From Vibrio astriarenae (GTDB taxonomy: Bacteria; Pseudomonadota; Gammaproteobacteria; Enterobacterales; Vibrionaceae), in contig NZ_CP047475.1 of NCBI RefSeq assembly GCF_010587385.1, positions 1,240,001 through 1,304,000 on the forward strand: a stretch of DNA of 64,000 nucleotides, written 5' to 3'. Below are positions 25,052 through 34,694 of the stretch, in pieces. The position numbers were made by a program, and so were the translations under genes. Numbering within the stretch: position 1 is the stretch's first letter; each line of letters starts with the position of its first letter. The notes under the pieces are model-generated. The model worked only from the letters and a program-made list of their open reading frames with translations. It was not told where the DNA came from and ran no database searches.

Positions 25052-26317
25052 TCAGTCGCGACTCTCAAGCGACAATCGACGCTGCTTTTTACTTAGATGA
25101 AACATGATAAATAGGACACCCAACATGCTGGTTGCGATTAAGCCTGAACTTCCAGTATTGAATAGTATTGCTAGACAAAATAAGCTCGCTAATCCTGCTG
25201 CTATCCGTGACAAACCTTTTAATAGACAAAGACCAGATACGCTCGCTGCCAAATAGATGAGGACGAACATTGCATTAGCAAGGCTCAGAAGCACCTCAAA
25301 AGAGAGATCCAACCGGTCACGCAGGATAAGGACAACGGCGATACTCATTGAAATAAGTAACAACGAGACAACAGCCGTGCCTGAAGCACTTTTCTTACGA
25401 AATAGATGTTGGTCACCATGAGCCTCATAGAGGCTATATAGCATTCGCACAAAGCTCATCACGTAGAGGTTCACCGCGGAGAAACAACCGAGGAAACCGA
25501 GAAGTGCGACGAGTTTTTGGCCCAAAGGTCCGAGTCCTATTTCTGCAAGATAGGTAACAGAATTAAGATTGCTTGCTTCATCGCCATAGGCATTGTGCGT
25601 GACTACAGCGTAGCTGACGCAAATGTACAGACAAGCGGCCGCACCTACACCCAGTGCGACAGCTTTTGGAAAGTCTTTATTTGGATTCTTAAACTCGTTA
25701 GCGACATGGCATATGGCTTCGATGCCCACAAAAGACCAAAACATGATGGCGATTGAAGCGCCAAGCTGTGTAATAGTAAAAGGACGGCTCTCTACGACAT
25801 CCAGCGTTGGCGTCGCTTGAGTAAGGCTGAGCAGTGTCACCAAAAGAATGGTGATGATAAGGCTCCAAGAAACAAGGCTTTGAAAACGAGCAGAGGTTTT
25901 TAAGCGGGCAAAATTCATTACCGTGATTAAGAGCAAAATGACCAGCTCTAGAGATAACAGCGAGATCTCAGGGCGACCAATAAGTTGGCTTAGATAACTT
26001 GCTCCGGTAATGAATACGACGGGTGGTCCAATTGGAGCGATAGCAAGATATAGCCAAGCAACGGATTTCGATGCAGCAAGACCAAAGGCATGGCGAACAT
26101 AATGCGCAGTGCCGCCTTCATGCGGATATTCCCGTCCTAGACCAGTGAAAGTGATGACGATAGGAACCATCACGAGGATGATCAACACCCAGCCAAGCAA
26201 TGAATAGATGCCTGCTTCGGTTGCAGCTAACGCTGGAATAATAAGGATACTCGACCCTAACAGTGCAGAGAGAAGTAGATTAGCACCTTGAAATATGCTG
26301 AGCTTAGCGTTGGTCAT
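25052..26317 (-). CDS. yjeH: APC-type amino-acid exporter (YjeH family)
   Basis: A 421-residue protein with about 12 membrane helices. The N-terminus GANLLLSALLGSSILIIPALAA and the GREYPHEGGTAHYVRHAFG block match E. coli YjeH, which exports methionine and branched-chain amino acids. The conserved helix FWSFVGIEAICHVANEFKNP follows. Likely a secondary exporter in the inner membrane; substrate by homology only. It is monocistronic or cotranscribed with the GFA gene upstream on the same strand, with a gap of about 210 bases that holds no supported gene. Confidence 0.85.
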   Translation of the reverse strand: MTNAKLSIFQGANLLLSALLGSSILIIPALAATEAGIYSLLGWVLIILVMVPIVITFTGLGREYPHEGGTAHYVRHAFGLAASKSVAWLYLAIAPIGPPVVFITGASYLSQLIGRPEISLLSLELVILLLITVMNFARLKTSARFQSLVSWSLIITILLVTLLSLTQATPTLDVVESRPFTITQLGASIAIMFWSFVGIEAICHVANEFKNPNKDFPKAVALGVGAAACLYICVSYAVVTHNAYGDEASNLNSVTYLAEIGLGPLGQKLVALLGFLGCFSAVNLYVMSFVRMLYSLYEAHGDQHLFRKKSASGTAVVSLLLISMSIAVVLILRDRLDLSFEVLLSLANAMFVLIYLAASVSGLCLLKGLSRIAAGLASLFCLAILFNTGSSGLIATSMLGVLFIMFHLSKKQRRLSLESRD

Positions 26318-26528
26318 AAGTTACGTACACCCTGTCACTTCCTGTTGACTGTATTCCGCGAGCTTAACAAGGGTGTGATTGAAAATCGAACAAAACCAGA
26401 TAAAACAGTGCCTTATTCCGTACTCCTTTCCCAATCTAGCATAAGTTTCTAAAAGGAAAGGAGACCAATCTCCAGCATAAGACCCACGCAATTGAAACAA
26501 CCCATAGCTAATATTGTCCTCGTGGTCG

Positions 26529-26942
26529 TTATGTGTTTTCAGGAAAACCATTCAACTTGATACTGTTTAAACCTGCTTTGTGCCAACCTGTTTCTTCAGA
26601 ACTAAAAATTTGAGCATCTGGTGTTCTCGAAGGCTCTTCATTCAAACACCCCGCTGGAACCACAAGCGCTCTGCCATTTTTTGAAAGGTAGGGCAGGCGG
26701 GAGCCGCATTCTTTACAAAATACATTTGAAAATGTTCGAGTTGGATGGTCGTAACGTTGTGTCAATTCTTCACCCTTGGACCATCTGATATTTGATGGGG
26801 AGGTAAACAAGTGCGACACGTGAGCAGAACCAGTGAGTTTTCTGCATTGCTCACAATGGCAAAAGTAGAACTTTTTAAAGTCATCTTTGACGACAAATTC
26901 GACACTTTTACATAAACAACTACCTGTAATTTCTCTTTCCAT
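26529..26942 (-). CDS. GFA family zinc-binding protein
   Basis: A 137-residue protein with the glutathione-dependent formaldehyde-activating (GFA) fold. The zinc cysteines are in GSCLCKSVEF, CHCEQCRKLTGSAH and CKECGSRLP. The LTGSAHV signature is clear. Members are often of unknown substrate, and only some act on formaldehyde adducts of glutathione. ATG is behind TAAGGAGCC. It lies upstream of yjeH on the same strand. Confidence 0.88.
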   Translation of the reverse strand: MEREITGSCLCKSVEFVVKDDFKKFYFCHCEQCRKLTGSAHVSHLFTSPSNIRWSKGEELTQRYDHPTRTFSNVFCKECGSRLPYLSKNGRALVVPAGCLNEEPSRTPDAQIFSSEETGWHKAGLNSIKLNGFPENT

Positions 26943-27123
26943 TTTTGGCTCCTTAGTTTAGAGGGCATAGCCAAGCTCTGACTGGAACACTACCGAGCTT
27001 AACCGTTGCTCAGGTAATCCCCTGGTGGTTAAATCTTGTCCTAGAGAGATACGATACAAGTATTCTAAAAATCAGATCAAGTGTGAGTGAAAATAGTTGA
27101 GAACTTTCATTGGAAGTGAATAA

Positions 27124-27198
27124 AAGGGGCTGAGCCAATCACCTAGTTTGAATTAAATCCTAGAGATTTAATTCGGCAATTAATTGACCTAGCCCCTT
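27124..27198 (-). terminator. terminator of the phosphatase-fold lipoprotein gene
   Basis: AAGGGGCT (27124-27131) pairs with AGCCCCTT (27191-27198), with an inner stem GAATTAAATC (27150-27159) / GATTTAATTC (27165-27174). On the minus strand the outer stem is followed by TTATT. Confidence 0.75.
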
Positions 27199-27204
27199 GA
27201 ACAT

Positions 27205-29337
27205 TTAGCGAGACAATTGCAGTCTCAATTCTTCCATTTGGCGACGACGTTGCCAGAATGCCTCAGCCGCTTGCTCGCTTTCAGTCAGATTAGGCTTGGC
27301 ACCGAAGTAGGTAGGCACACTTTCGTTTCGCGCCTTCAACGAGGTTTTTACTTCAGTATTTACTTGATGAACCAATGAGCTCTCTGCTTGCGCAAGTGCG
27401 ATGACTTCTCCAGGAGTAAAAGTCGCGCCTTGCCAGATAGCAAGCTCGTCAATCAGTGCAGCATGACCATTATTGTAGGTTTGAGCATGGTCATTGTTAA
27501 TTAGCCATGGTAGCCCTGTGTGAATGGTTTCGTTGCGAGAGCCTGTGAGGTCAACGCTACCATAGTGCAACTTGCCAACCGCATCATACACGCCAAATGT
27601 CATCACACCGAAACCTTCATCATTCGACCAAGGTGCCGTCTTATCGACACTAGCCACGAGTAGGTTCCACTGTAAGTTATTTTCACTCGTTGTCGGAGTG
27701 TAAGGGAGTTGAACAAAACAACAACTGCCTTCACCATCCATGCCGACTTGTAGTTTTAAGCTGTCATTGAGTTGCGCGAGAATCATACCGTCCGCAGATG
27801 AAGCCCACCGCTTATTTGTTATTAACGCTGGGTCATAAGAAGTGCCGTCACCAACGAACCAAAGAGAGAACGAAAATTTATCCGTGTTGGTGATGACATC
27901 GTCAAACAGTAAATCATTGTTGAAGTGACGTATGTGATGAAGCGATGAATGGTATTTTCCAGGTGCGGAGGAGATTTCTGGGTTACCAGTTACACTCAAG
28001 TCGACACCACCATTAACCGCATTATCGGTTAAGTTACCATCAAAGGTGTAAAGGGCCGTAATCGATTGGAAAGGTAGGTCATCGTAGTCAACATCTTCAA
28101 CGATGGTTACTGATGCGGTAACTGATTTTGGTATCGTATTGTTAATCAGAGTGAATGTCAGTTGGTGGTTGCCGGAAGGTAGGTGGTCTACGGACGGGCT
28201 AAAGGTGTAAAGTACGCCTTTTTTCGCATCATCAATTACAACAAGCTCTTCACCATTTAATTCGACACTTACCGGAAGGTTGTTTGAAGGCGTGAAGGAG
28301 ATTTCAAGCGCATTTGTCTCTTGATCGTTTTCGACGAACAAACCACGAACACCAACTTCGCCAATTAGCGGTGTGCCTTCAATTTCCCACTCCGGCAAGA
28401 TTTCGACGTCGTGCCAGGCAAGTAGTGTCGGTGTCACGTCGGTTTGGGCAACGTATCGATAGATACCATCCTTATCACGGTTGCCAATATCTTTAAGTGG
28501 AGAAGTAAACTGCTCATTAAGTAATTCTGCGTGACTTGAAGCAACCCAGATTTTTTTTGCGTCGATATCTTGAGAGCCGTGAGCACAATCGACAGAGCCA
28601 TTGTCCTTTTGACGGTTGAAACCATGGTCAGGAGCCACCAGAATTAACCACTCCTCATCGAACTCCGCTTCACGCTGTTCGATGGCATCCAGCATATACC
28701 CAAATACCGTATCCGCCTCTTCGATGGTTTTCACATAGTCATCAGACCAAGCGCCACCGCTGTTTCCATAGTTACAGTGGCCTGAGTAATCCACCATATC
28801 GATGGTTGTAAACAGGGATTGGTATTCACCAGAGAGTATCTTCTCTGCCAGAACTTTGCTGTTCTCATGCTCTGAAAGGCGGTCGGTACCAGTACGGAAA
28901 GCGTGTTTGTTCTCGATAGTACTCAAATCAAAATTGATGTAATCAAAAATTGGCCAGTTTGGATAGAGACCAATTTGGAACGCTTCTTTGTCGCTTTTGA
29001 TATGTTCCCATACGGTTTTGAACCCGTTCTCACCGGACTTTTGAATAGTATGCCAGCTTCCTGTCCAGAGCGTTGATTCACCTTCTACCGTGCTGGTACC
29101 CGATTGCGAAAGCGTGCCAGAAATACCACCGGTATACGCCTGTTGAATACTTAGCTTATCCAAATTTGGGGTGTTGGCATTGAGTACGGCCTCGTATCGA
29201 GCGCCATCTATCATCACAAGTAGAGACTTACGCTCTTTATCAACAGGTTGCGGCGTATTGTCATCTGAAGAGCTATTACAGCCTCCAAGAATGGTGAGCA
29301 ATGCAATGCCACCAATGTGTTTTGTTACTTTAATCAT
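27205..29337 (-). CDS. alkaline-phosphatase-fold lipoprotein with LamG-like domain
   Basis: A 710-residue lipoprotein. The lipobox is LTILGGC with Cys20. Residues about 35-330 are an alkaline-phosphatase/phosphodiesterase-type catalytic domain: LLVMIDGARYEAV (first metal Asp), SGTSTVEGESTLWTGSW (nucleophile region), IDMVDYSGHCNYG, and LILVAPDHGFNRQ with the metal Asp-His. A beta-sandwich linker follows, and residues about 430-650 look like a LamG/concanavalin-type carbohydrate-binding module (FSFSLWFVGDG). Start at 29337 is chosen for GGAG and the lipobox. It is probably a surface or periplasmic phosphodiesterase, sulfatase or nucleotidase; the substrate is unknown. Confidence 0.8.
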   Translation of the reverse strand: MIKVTKHIGGIALLTILGGCNSSSDDNTPQPVDKERKSLLVMIDGARYEAVLNANTPNLDKLSIQQAYTGGISGTLSQSGTSTVEGESTLWTGSWHTIQKSGENGFKTVWEHIKSDKEAFQIGLYPNWPIFDYINFDLSTIENKHAFRTGTDRLSEHENSKVLAEKILSGEYQSLFTTIDMVDYSGHCNYGNSGGAWSDDYVKTIEEADTVFGYMLDAIEQREAEFDEEWLILVAPDHGFNRQKDNGSVDCAHGSQDIDAKKIWVASSHAELLNEQFTSPLKDIGNRDKDGIYRYVAQTDVTPTLLAWHDVEILPEWEIEGTPLIGEVGVRGLFVENDQETNALEISFTPSNNLPVSVELNGEELVVIDDAKKGVLYTFSPSVDHLPSGNHQLTFTLINNTIPKSVTASVTIVEDVDYDDLPFQSITALYTFDGNLTDNAVNGGVDLSVTGNPEISSAPGKYHSSLHHIRHFNNDLLFDDVITNTDKFSFSLWFVGDGTSYDPALITNKRWASSADGMILAQLNDSLKLQVGMDGEGSCCFVQLPYTPTTSENNLQWNLLVASVDKTAPWSNDEGFGVMTFGVYDAVGKLHYGSVDLTGSRNETIHTGLPWLINNDHAQTYNNGHAALIDELAIWQGATFTPGEVIALAQAESSLVHQVNTEVKTSLKARNESVPTYFGAKPNLTESEQAAEAFWQRRRQMEELRLQLSR

Positions 29338-29576
29338 GTAGTTAACTCCAACGGTTAGGGATGTTGGCAGGTTAAACAGTGACCATTTCAAGTTTGTTTC
29401 ATTGGCCGATAGGTTTTCTTTACAAAGAAGGAAGTAAATGTGACTTGAGCGTCGATGCCGTAGCGGTTATTCGCGAGGGAGAAGTTTTTCTTCTGTTTTG
29501 GTCAAGATTTTCTAACTCAGCATTGAAGCTAAATGCAAGTAATCTGTTGCCAAGCGAAATGATAGGTAAACGTACA

Positions 29577-30971
29577 ATGTCGAACAATTACAGTTATTGG
29601 ATTAACAACGCACTAGAATCAGATCATCAACCGGCAACTCCTTTAATAGAAGATATCTCGGTTGATGTCGCTATCGTCGGTGGTGGTTATACAGGGCTTT
29701 GGAGCGCAATATTACTTAAACAAAAGCAGCCTAGCTTGCGAGTTGCGGTGATTGAAAGGGATATTTGCGGATCAGGTGCGTCTGGTTTTAATGGCGGGTG
29801 TTTGCTGACTTGGTCTACTAAATATCCAACACTGAAAAAGCTGTATGGTGAAGAGGAAGCGCGCTGGCTTGTTAAAGAGTCTGAGTCGGTTATTGGTGAG
29901 ATAGAGCAGTTCTGCCAAGACTTTAGCATCGATGCAGAGTTATTTATCAACGGTACCTATTACACCTCAACAAACTCAGCCCAAATGGGATCAATGCAAC
30001 CCGTAGTGGCTGAACTAGAAAGAGCAGGGATCAGCAGTTGGGAAAGTGTTGATGACGATTTGGCGGAAAAAACAGGCTCAAAAGTGCACCAACAAGCGAT
30101 GTATTCTGCGGCAGCGGGCAGTGTACAACCAGCGAAGTTAGCATTTGGACTCAAGCGTGTCGCTATTGAATTGGGCGTGGAGGTGTATGAGCAAACCGCT
30201 CTCGAGAAGTTGCAAGAGACAGTACCTGCAAAACTGATCACGAAAGGTGGAGTCATTACAGCAGACAAAGTCATTTTGGCGACGAACGCATGGATGACCG
30301 AGCAGTTTAAGGAGTTTAAGCGCAGCATTGTTGTTGTCTCTTCGGATATGGTGTTAAGCAAACCAAACCAAGAGCGTTTGACTGCAATTGGCCCGAAGAA
30401 GGGGGCAACAGTGGTCGACTCGCGCATTTTTGTTCACTATTACCGTGATACTCAAGATGGTCGCATCATGTTGGGTAAGGGAGGGAATAAGTTCATGTAC
30501 GGCAACAATATCGACGATATGTTCAAGCCCTACACACCCTATCAAGATCTACTCAATCAAAGCTTTTCTTGGTTATTTCCAGACTACGACAAGGCGGATA
30601 TCGAGCACTCATGGTCAGGAGGTTCAGACCGCTCTGTAACGGGGTTACCGTTCTTTGGTGCGTTACGCGGTCACAGTCATATTTTCTATGGTTTGGGGTA
30701 TTCTGGTAATGGTGTCGCGCAAACCCGTATCGGTGCGAAAGTACTGAGTAGTCTCGCTCTTGGGGAAGATAACCGATATACACGAAGTGGTCTAGCGAAG
30801 GGACCAAAAGGCCATTTCCCACCCGAGCCATTTCGTTGGATTGGTGCGATGATGGTGCGCAATGCGGTGCGGCGCAAAGAAGAGGCTGAGCAAAGAGAGG
30901 TGGCGCCAATGCTGGTGGATAAGTGGTTGTCCAAACTAGCAGGGCCAGCTGGTAAAGCTGACAAAGCGTAA
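29577..30971 (+). CDS. FAD-dependent oxidoreductase (DAO family)
   Basis: A 464-residue D-amino-acid-oxidase-fold protein. The dinucleotide motif VAIVGGGYTGLWSA is at about 31-44, and the second FAD contact is ERDICGSGASGFNGGCLLTW. The C-terminal block FFGALRGHSHIFYGLGYSGNGVAQTRIGAKVLSSLA is typical of the OrdL/PuuB branch, which oxidises secondary or primary amines such as gamma-glutamylputrescine. ATG 29577 has AGGT upstream; earlier in-frame starts run into the promoter region. It is divergent from the lipoprotein gene and followed by a terminator and a GcvA-like regulator. Confidence 0.88.
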   Translation: MSNNYSYWINNALESDHQPATPLIEDISVDVAIVGGGYTGLWSAILLKQKQPSLRVAVIERDICGSGASGFNGGCLLTWSTKYPTLKKLYGEEEARWLVKESESVIGEIEQFCQDFSIDAELFINGTYYTSTNSAQMGSMQPVVAELERAGISSWESVDDDLAEKTGSKVHQQAMYSAAAGSVQPAKLAFGLKRVAIELGVEVYEQTALEKLQETVPAKLITKGGVITADKVILATNAWMTEQFKEFKRSIVVVSSDMVLSKPNQERLTAIGPKKGATVVDSRIFVHYYRDTQDGRIMLGKGGNKFMYGNNIDDMFKPYTPYQDLLNQSFSWLFPDYDKADIEHSWSGGSDRSVTGLPFFGALRGHSHIFYGLGYSGNGVAQTRIGAKVLSSLALGEDNRYTRSGLAKGPKGHFPPEPFRWIGAMMVRNAVRRKEEAEQREVAPMLVDKWLSKLAGPAGKADKA

Positions 30972-30987
30972 TTAATTGGTTTTTTGG

Positions 30988-31028
30988 ATGAAAGTAGAGC
31001 TTTGCAGTCTCTACTTTCATTTTGTTTT
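30988..31028 (+). terminator. terminator of the oxidoreductase gene
   Basis: ATGAAAGTAGAG (30988-30999) pairs with CTCTACTTTCAT (31009-31020), followed by TTTGTTTT. Confidence 0.88.
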
Positions 31029-31069
31029 AACAAAACACTCTGATAATTCAATAATATTCAAAGCTTTCA

Positions 31070-32011
31070 ATGGTCTTTATGGTCTCAAGTAAGTCAAACC
31101 AAAGTCTCAATCAGCGCCGTATTCCACCCTTCAAAGCATTACGTGCATTTGAATCTGCGGCACGGCATCAAAGCTTTTCAGCCGCAGCAGAAGAGCTTAA
31201 CGTCACTCGCGCAGCGGTCAGCCAACAAATCAAGTTGCTTGAACAATATCTCGACTCAAAATTGTTTGAGCGCTCAGGTACAAAGCTTGAATTGACAGAG
31301 CATGCCTTAGACTACCTGCCTTTGCTTACCGATACGCTGGATAATTTATCATTAGGGACCCATCATCTTTTTGGACAGAAAAAACGTCAGACGCTAAAAG
31401 TTAGAGTCGCCCAAAGCTTTTGCCATATTTGGCTTCTTCCTCGTTTGGCTGATTTCCATCGTAACCACCCCGACATTGCACTTGAGTTTTATAGCACAAC
31501 GAATCTCTATCCAAGTAACAACAACACGGTTGATATTGAAATAGTCAATGGCTATGGAAATTGGAACGGGTGTGACTATGAAATATTGGGGAAGAAGGAA
31601 GAGTGGTGCATCGTCGCAAGCCCCCAGTTTCTCAAAGAAAATGACTTTGAGCTGGACATAGAAAACATCGCGTTATTCCCTAAAATTGAAACACTGGGTT
31701 ACAGTGAAGGTTGGAAGGATTGGTTTGCAAAGCATGACCCCACTTTGTTTTATACCGAACCAATGATGCAATTTGATAGTACCCAATTGTCAATAGAGGC
31801 GGCAATTCAGGGGCTTGGTATGCTGATGGCTAAGTCTGTGTTGGTGGATGATGCCTTAAAGCAAGGGACATTAAAGCTAGCGCACTCAATGAGGATGCCA
31901 AGCCAGAGCCAGCACTATTTGATTAGAAATGTGACTCACTATAACGCAAAGAAGATCGATACATTTCGGGATTGGCTGTCGAGTTGTGACATGTTGGAAC
32001 ACAACATCTAG
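31070..32011 (+). CDS. LysR regulator, GcvA-like branch
   Basis: A 313-residue LysR protein. The winged helix has PFKALRAFESAARHQSFSAAAEELNVTRAAVSQQIKLLE, the GcvA/AmpR-type signature. The effector domain (VRVAQSFCHIWLLPRLADFHRNHPDI) fits. The ATG could also be the second one (31079). It follows the oxidoreductase gene on the same strand and converges with the yellow-family gene. It is a plausible regulator of either, and a LysR-type palindrome lies in the yellow-family promoter at 33291-33311. Confidence 0.88.
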   Translation: MVFMVSSKSNQSLNQRRIPPFKALRAFESAARHQSFSAAAEELNVTRAAVSQQIKLLEQYLDSKLFERSGTKLELTEHALDYLPLLTDTLDNLSLGTHHLFGQKKRQTLKVRVAQSFCHIWLLPRLADFHRNHPDIALEFYSTTNLYPSNNNTVDIEIVNGYGNWNGCDYEILGKKEEWCIVASPQFLKENDFELDIENIALFPKIETLGYSEGWKDWFAKHDPTLFYTEPMMQFDSTQLSIEAAIQGLGMLMAKSVLVDDALKQGTLKLAHSMRMPSQSQHYLIRNVTHYNAKKIDTFRDWLSSCDMLEHNI

Positions 32012-32044
32012 TCATCACTTTTGCTCTATCCCTAAAGTACAAAG

Positions 32045-32073
32045 TTAAAGAGAGCACACTGTGCTCTCTTTAA
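32045..32073. terminator. bidirectional terminator
   Basis: A near-perfect palindrome: TTAAAGAGAGCACA pairs with TGTGCTCTCTTTAA around a single C. It sits between the convergent LysR and yellow-family genes. Confidence 0.8.
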
Positions 32074-32080
32074 TGGTGGG

Positions 32081-33163
32081 TTAGTCAATTTTCATACGAA
32101 GAACATGATATGGCTTCGTTGAACCCTCTTCACCCTCGTTTAGCGCTGGGTTAAGGTGCAAGGAGTTTTGGGTAATGTATAAGTACCCGCCTTGGATAGC
32201 AAAGCCATCAGCCCATGATAGTAGCTTGTCATCCTGCGCAATCACTTTGTAGCCTTCAGTATTCGCCATACCCAGAGCATTACGCTCAACGTCACCGACA
32301 TAGATATCCCCCTTATCTGAAATGATCATGCCGTCACTCGGGCGCTTTTCGCTGAAAAACGCAATGCTGTTAGCTAATTCAGCGTGAGAAATAGTATCGT
32401 CTGCGAGGGAGGCGGCGGGCACTCGATAGATAGCGCTGCCATTAACCGTACCGAAATATACCCATTCATTGTTCGCATCAATCGTGATCGGGTTCAGCGA
32501 TAGATAGAGCGCATCCGAACTGCCATCTTCGCGTTTCGCTGCCATCATTGAACCATCAATAATGACATCGTGTTTTGGTGACATAAGCTCTTTTTGAGAT
32601 TCGAGAACGCGGCGGGCCTTACCTGTATCTAAGTCGATCACAACAAAAGCCGGCGCTGGCTCACCAAATAAGTTTCCAAGCGTAGTATCAGCGATGTACA
32701 TTTTGTTGCGCTTGGTATCTAGAGCAAAATCTTGCGCGAACGAATTTGATACTAGAGCCTCGCTATCTATTTCGATTTGCTTGAATAGTGTGTCATTAAT
32801 TGTATCCCAAGCGACGACTTGAGCAGGTGCATTCTCTCCACCCATATCCAATATCCACACTACGCCATCTTCTGTACTATCGATGCCAATCACTGATGAG
32901 AAACCCACTTCACCGTTTTCAGGGCCATCTGCCCAATCTTGGGTTGGAAACGGTTTCAGTGTTCCGTCTTTCATTAGCTCAACGACGCGCAATTTGGGGC
33001 CATCTAAAGGTTGCATTGAGAGAAAGGTGCGGCCCTGTTCGGTTACGGTAATATTGCCTGGTCGAGTCGTATTGAGCTCGGCGACAACTTCAAGCTCAGC
33101 AGCTTGAGAAGAGGAGAATGCGGTGGCAAGCGATAATGCTAAAAGTGCTTTCAAAGGTTTCAT
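32081..33163 (-). CDS. yellow/MRJP-family secreted protein
   Basis: A 360-residue exported protein with a signal peptide ending SSSQAAE. It looks like the major royal jelly protein/yellow family beta-propeller: GNITVTEQGRTFLSM, VGFSSVIGIDSTEDGVVWILDMGG, FAQDFALDTKRNKMYIADT, and SDGMIISDKGDIYVGDVERNAL. Bacterial members are secreted or periplasmic, with SMP-30-like lactonase possibilities; the activity is not known. AGGAAAAGAT precedes the ATG. Confidence 0.78.
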   Translation of the reverse strand: MKPLKALLALSLATAFSSSQAAELEVVAELNTTRPGNITVTEQGRTFLSMQPLDGPKLRVVELMKDGTLKPFPTQDWADGPENGEVGFSSVIGIDSTEDGVVWILDMGGENAPAQVVAWDTINDTLFKQIEIDSEALVSNSFAQDFALDTKRNKMYIADTTLGNLFGEPAPAFVVIDLDTGKARRVLESQKELMSPKHDVIIDGSMMAAKREDGSSDALYLSLNPITIDANNEWVYFGTVNGSAIYRVPAASLADDTISHAELANSIAFFSEKRPSDGMIISDKGDIYVGDVERNALGMANTEGYKVIAQDDKLLSWADGFAIQGGYLYITQNSLHLNPALNEGEEGSTKPYHVLRMKID

Positions 33164-33506
33164 ATCTTTTCCTCAATCATGAATCAATTTATCTGTCCTT
33201 TGGCAGCGCTTTCTACCTGCGCACTGCACTCGGTACATATTTAATGTAGGCAAAGATGAGAAACCGATAAACAGGGTAAAAACTGAAACATTATCAAACT
33301 AAATTTGATAAATGAGCGAGAGGCAGGGACGGGGATAGATAAATTAACAATAGTATTTGCATCTGTTTTTTTGGGTCGCTTTATATTTATAAGAGTCACG
33401 TAGCTTAAATATGTGGTCTTTGACTAATCCATAGCGATACAGATGTGCGTACTATTGACTACTAACATGCAAGTATCAGCCATTAAGTTAGAGATGAGTA
33501 TGGGTT
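33164..33506. other. divergent promoter region
   Basis: 343 bases between the yellow-family gene and the CIA30 gene. It contains the inverted repeat at 33291-33311 and no frame I can support. Confidence 0.5.
33291..33311. promoter_or_regulatory. LysR-type operator candidate
   Basis: TTATCAAA and TTTGATAA are perfect inverse copies with five bases between, with the T-N11-A spacing of LysR sites. It lies 128 bases upstream of the yellow-family gene start. Confidence 0.4.
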
Positions 33507-34115
33507 ATGACTATTCACTTCCACACATTTTTAAACCGCGGTTGCCGATTAATGCTAATAGCTGTTTTTTACGTGGCGGGCTTAACGTCTGCAATTGCAG
33601 ATGGGAGCAACAGTATTGATATGATTGATTTCACTCAACCAGACCAGCATCTTATTTGGCAAAGTACCAACGATGGAGTGATGGGCGGTATTTCACAGGG
33701 ACATTTGAGCTTTGATGGAGAGTTGAGCGTATTTTCAGGCAAGCTGTTCTTGGCGAACAATGGCGGTTTTAGCTCTGTAGCCTCAAAGCTAAATCTACTA
33801 GACCCTAGCATCGTAGCTATCGAACTCGACTATATCGGCGATGGCCGAGAATATCAGTTGAGATTTGCCACTAAAGCGAGCGGTGAAACGGTGCGATATA
33901 AACATGATTTTTCGACAGAAAAAGGACAGCTTCAAACCTATCGATTTTTGCTTAAAGATTTTCAAGCAGTTTTTAGAGGGCGACTTCTGCACAACGCCCC
34001 AGAGCTTGAAGCGCAACATATTGAGCAAATAGGTTTCCTCATCGCGGACAAGCAGGCTGGCCCCTTTGAGCTGAAGTTGATTCAAGTGAGGTTCATGACC
34101 GCAAAATATCATTAG
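33507..34115 (+). CDS. CIA30-like secreted protein
   Basis: A 202-residue exported protein (signal peptide to about residue 32, ending near AIADGS) with the CIA30 (complex I intermediate-associated protein 30) jelly-roll fold. Evidence is IWQSTNDGVMGGISQGHLSFDGELSVFSGKL, the LANNGGFSSVASK block and the IEQIGFLIADKQAGPFELKLIQV end. Bacterial members are of unknown function; a role in respiratory assembly should not be carried over from the eukaryotic name. The ATG at 33507 leads directly into the signal peptide. Confidence 0.82.
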   Translation: MTIHFHTFLNRGCRLMLIAVFYVAGLTSAIADGSNSIDMIDFTQPDQHLIWQSTNDGVMGGISQGHLSFDGELSVFSGKLFLANNGGFSSVASKLNLLDPSIVAIELDYIGDGREYQLRFATKASGETVRYKHDFSTEKGQLQTYRFLLKDFQAVFRGRLLHNAPELEAQHIEQIGFLIADKQAGPFELKLIQVRFMTAKYH

Positions 34116-34282
34116 GGCTGAACGGGAAAAGAGATTTAATGCCCCTGCTCGTTGGCCTGGCCCTAGCTACTTCTGGCCTTGGTTGGTTACAGAACATGTG
34201 ACCTGAGGTTATGCTAAGTAAGCTCAAAAAGGTGGCCTTTCGACTACACTTTTATTCGAACAACCTAACATTAAGAATCACA

Positions 34283-34654
34283 ATGAACGGCACAAAAAAT
34301 GTACTCGGTGAGCCTCTAGAGCTCTGCGGTTGTAAACCCAACACAGGGTATTTTAGAGACGGCTATTGTCGTACTGTTGGCAGTGACATGGGGCAGCACA
34401 CCATCTGCGCCGTCATGACCGAAGATTTCCTGAACTTTACCAAGGCTCGTGGCAATGATCTTTCTACTCCTAGGCCTGAGTTCGACTTTCCAGGGCTGAA
34501 GCCGGGTGATCACTGGTGTCTATGTGCACTCCGTTGGAAAGAAGCTTGGCAGGCCGGATGGGCGCCACTGGTAATACTAGCAAGTTGTGAAGAGAGCTCC
34601 CTTGAGGTTGTTCCACTCGATGTATTGAAGATGTACGCCACTGCCTCGGACTAA
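34283..34654 (+). CDS. DUF2237 family protein
   Basis: A 123-residue protein with the DUF2237 sequence order: NVLGEPLELCGCKPNTGYFRDGYCRTVGSDMGQHTICAVMTEDFLNFTKARGNDL, then FPGLKPGDHWCLCALRWKEA. Five or more conserved cysteines. The family is of unknown function and is widespread in bacteria. ATG 34283 is chosen because the family begins with this residue; upstream in-frame codons are not conserved. A 20-codon frame at 34139-34201 precedes it. Confidence 0.88.
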   Translation: MNGTKNVLGEPLELCGCKPNTGYFRDGYCRTVGSDMGQHTICAVMTEDFLNFTKARGNDLSTPRPEFDFPGLKPGDHWCLCALRWKEAWQAGWAPLVILASCEESSLEVVPLDVLKMYATASD

Positions 34655-34694
34655 GCTATAGTTGTTTACTTCTGAGCATATTCCGAAATATCTA

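Noticed and set aside
26321..26528. A 76-codon leftward frame between yjeH and the GFA gene
   Set aside because: No ribosome-binding site, no recognisable family and overlap with the GFA gene's end; treated as a chance frame.
34139..34201. A 20-codon hydrophobic frame MPLLVGLALATSGLGWLQNM before the DUF2237 gene
   Set aside because: Too short to tell from chance; noted only as a possible leader peptide or remnant.
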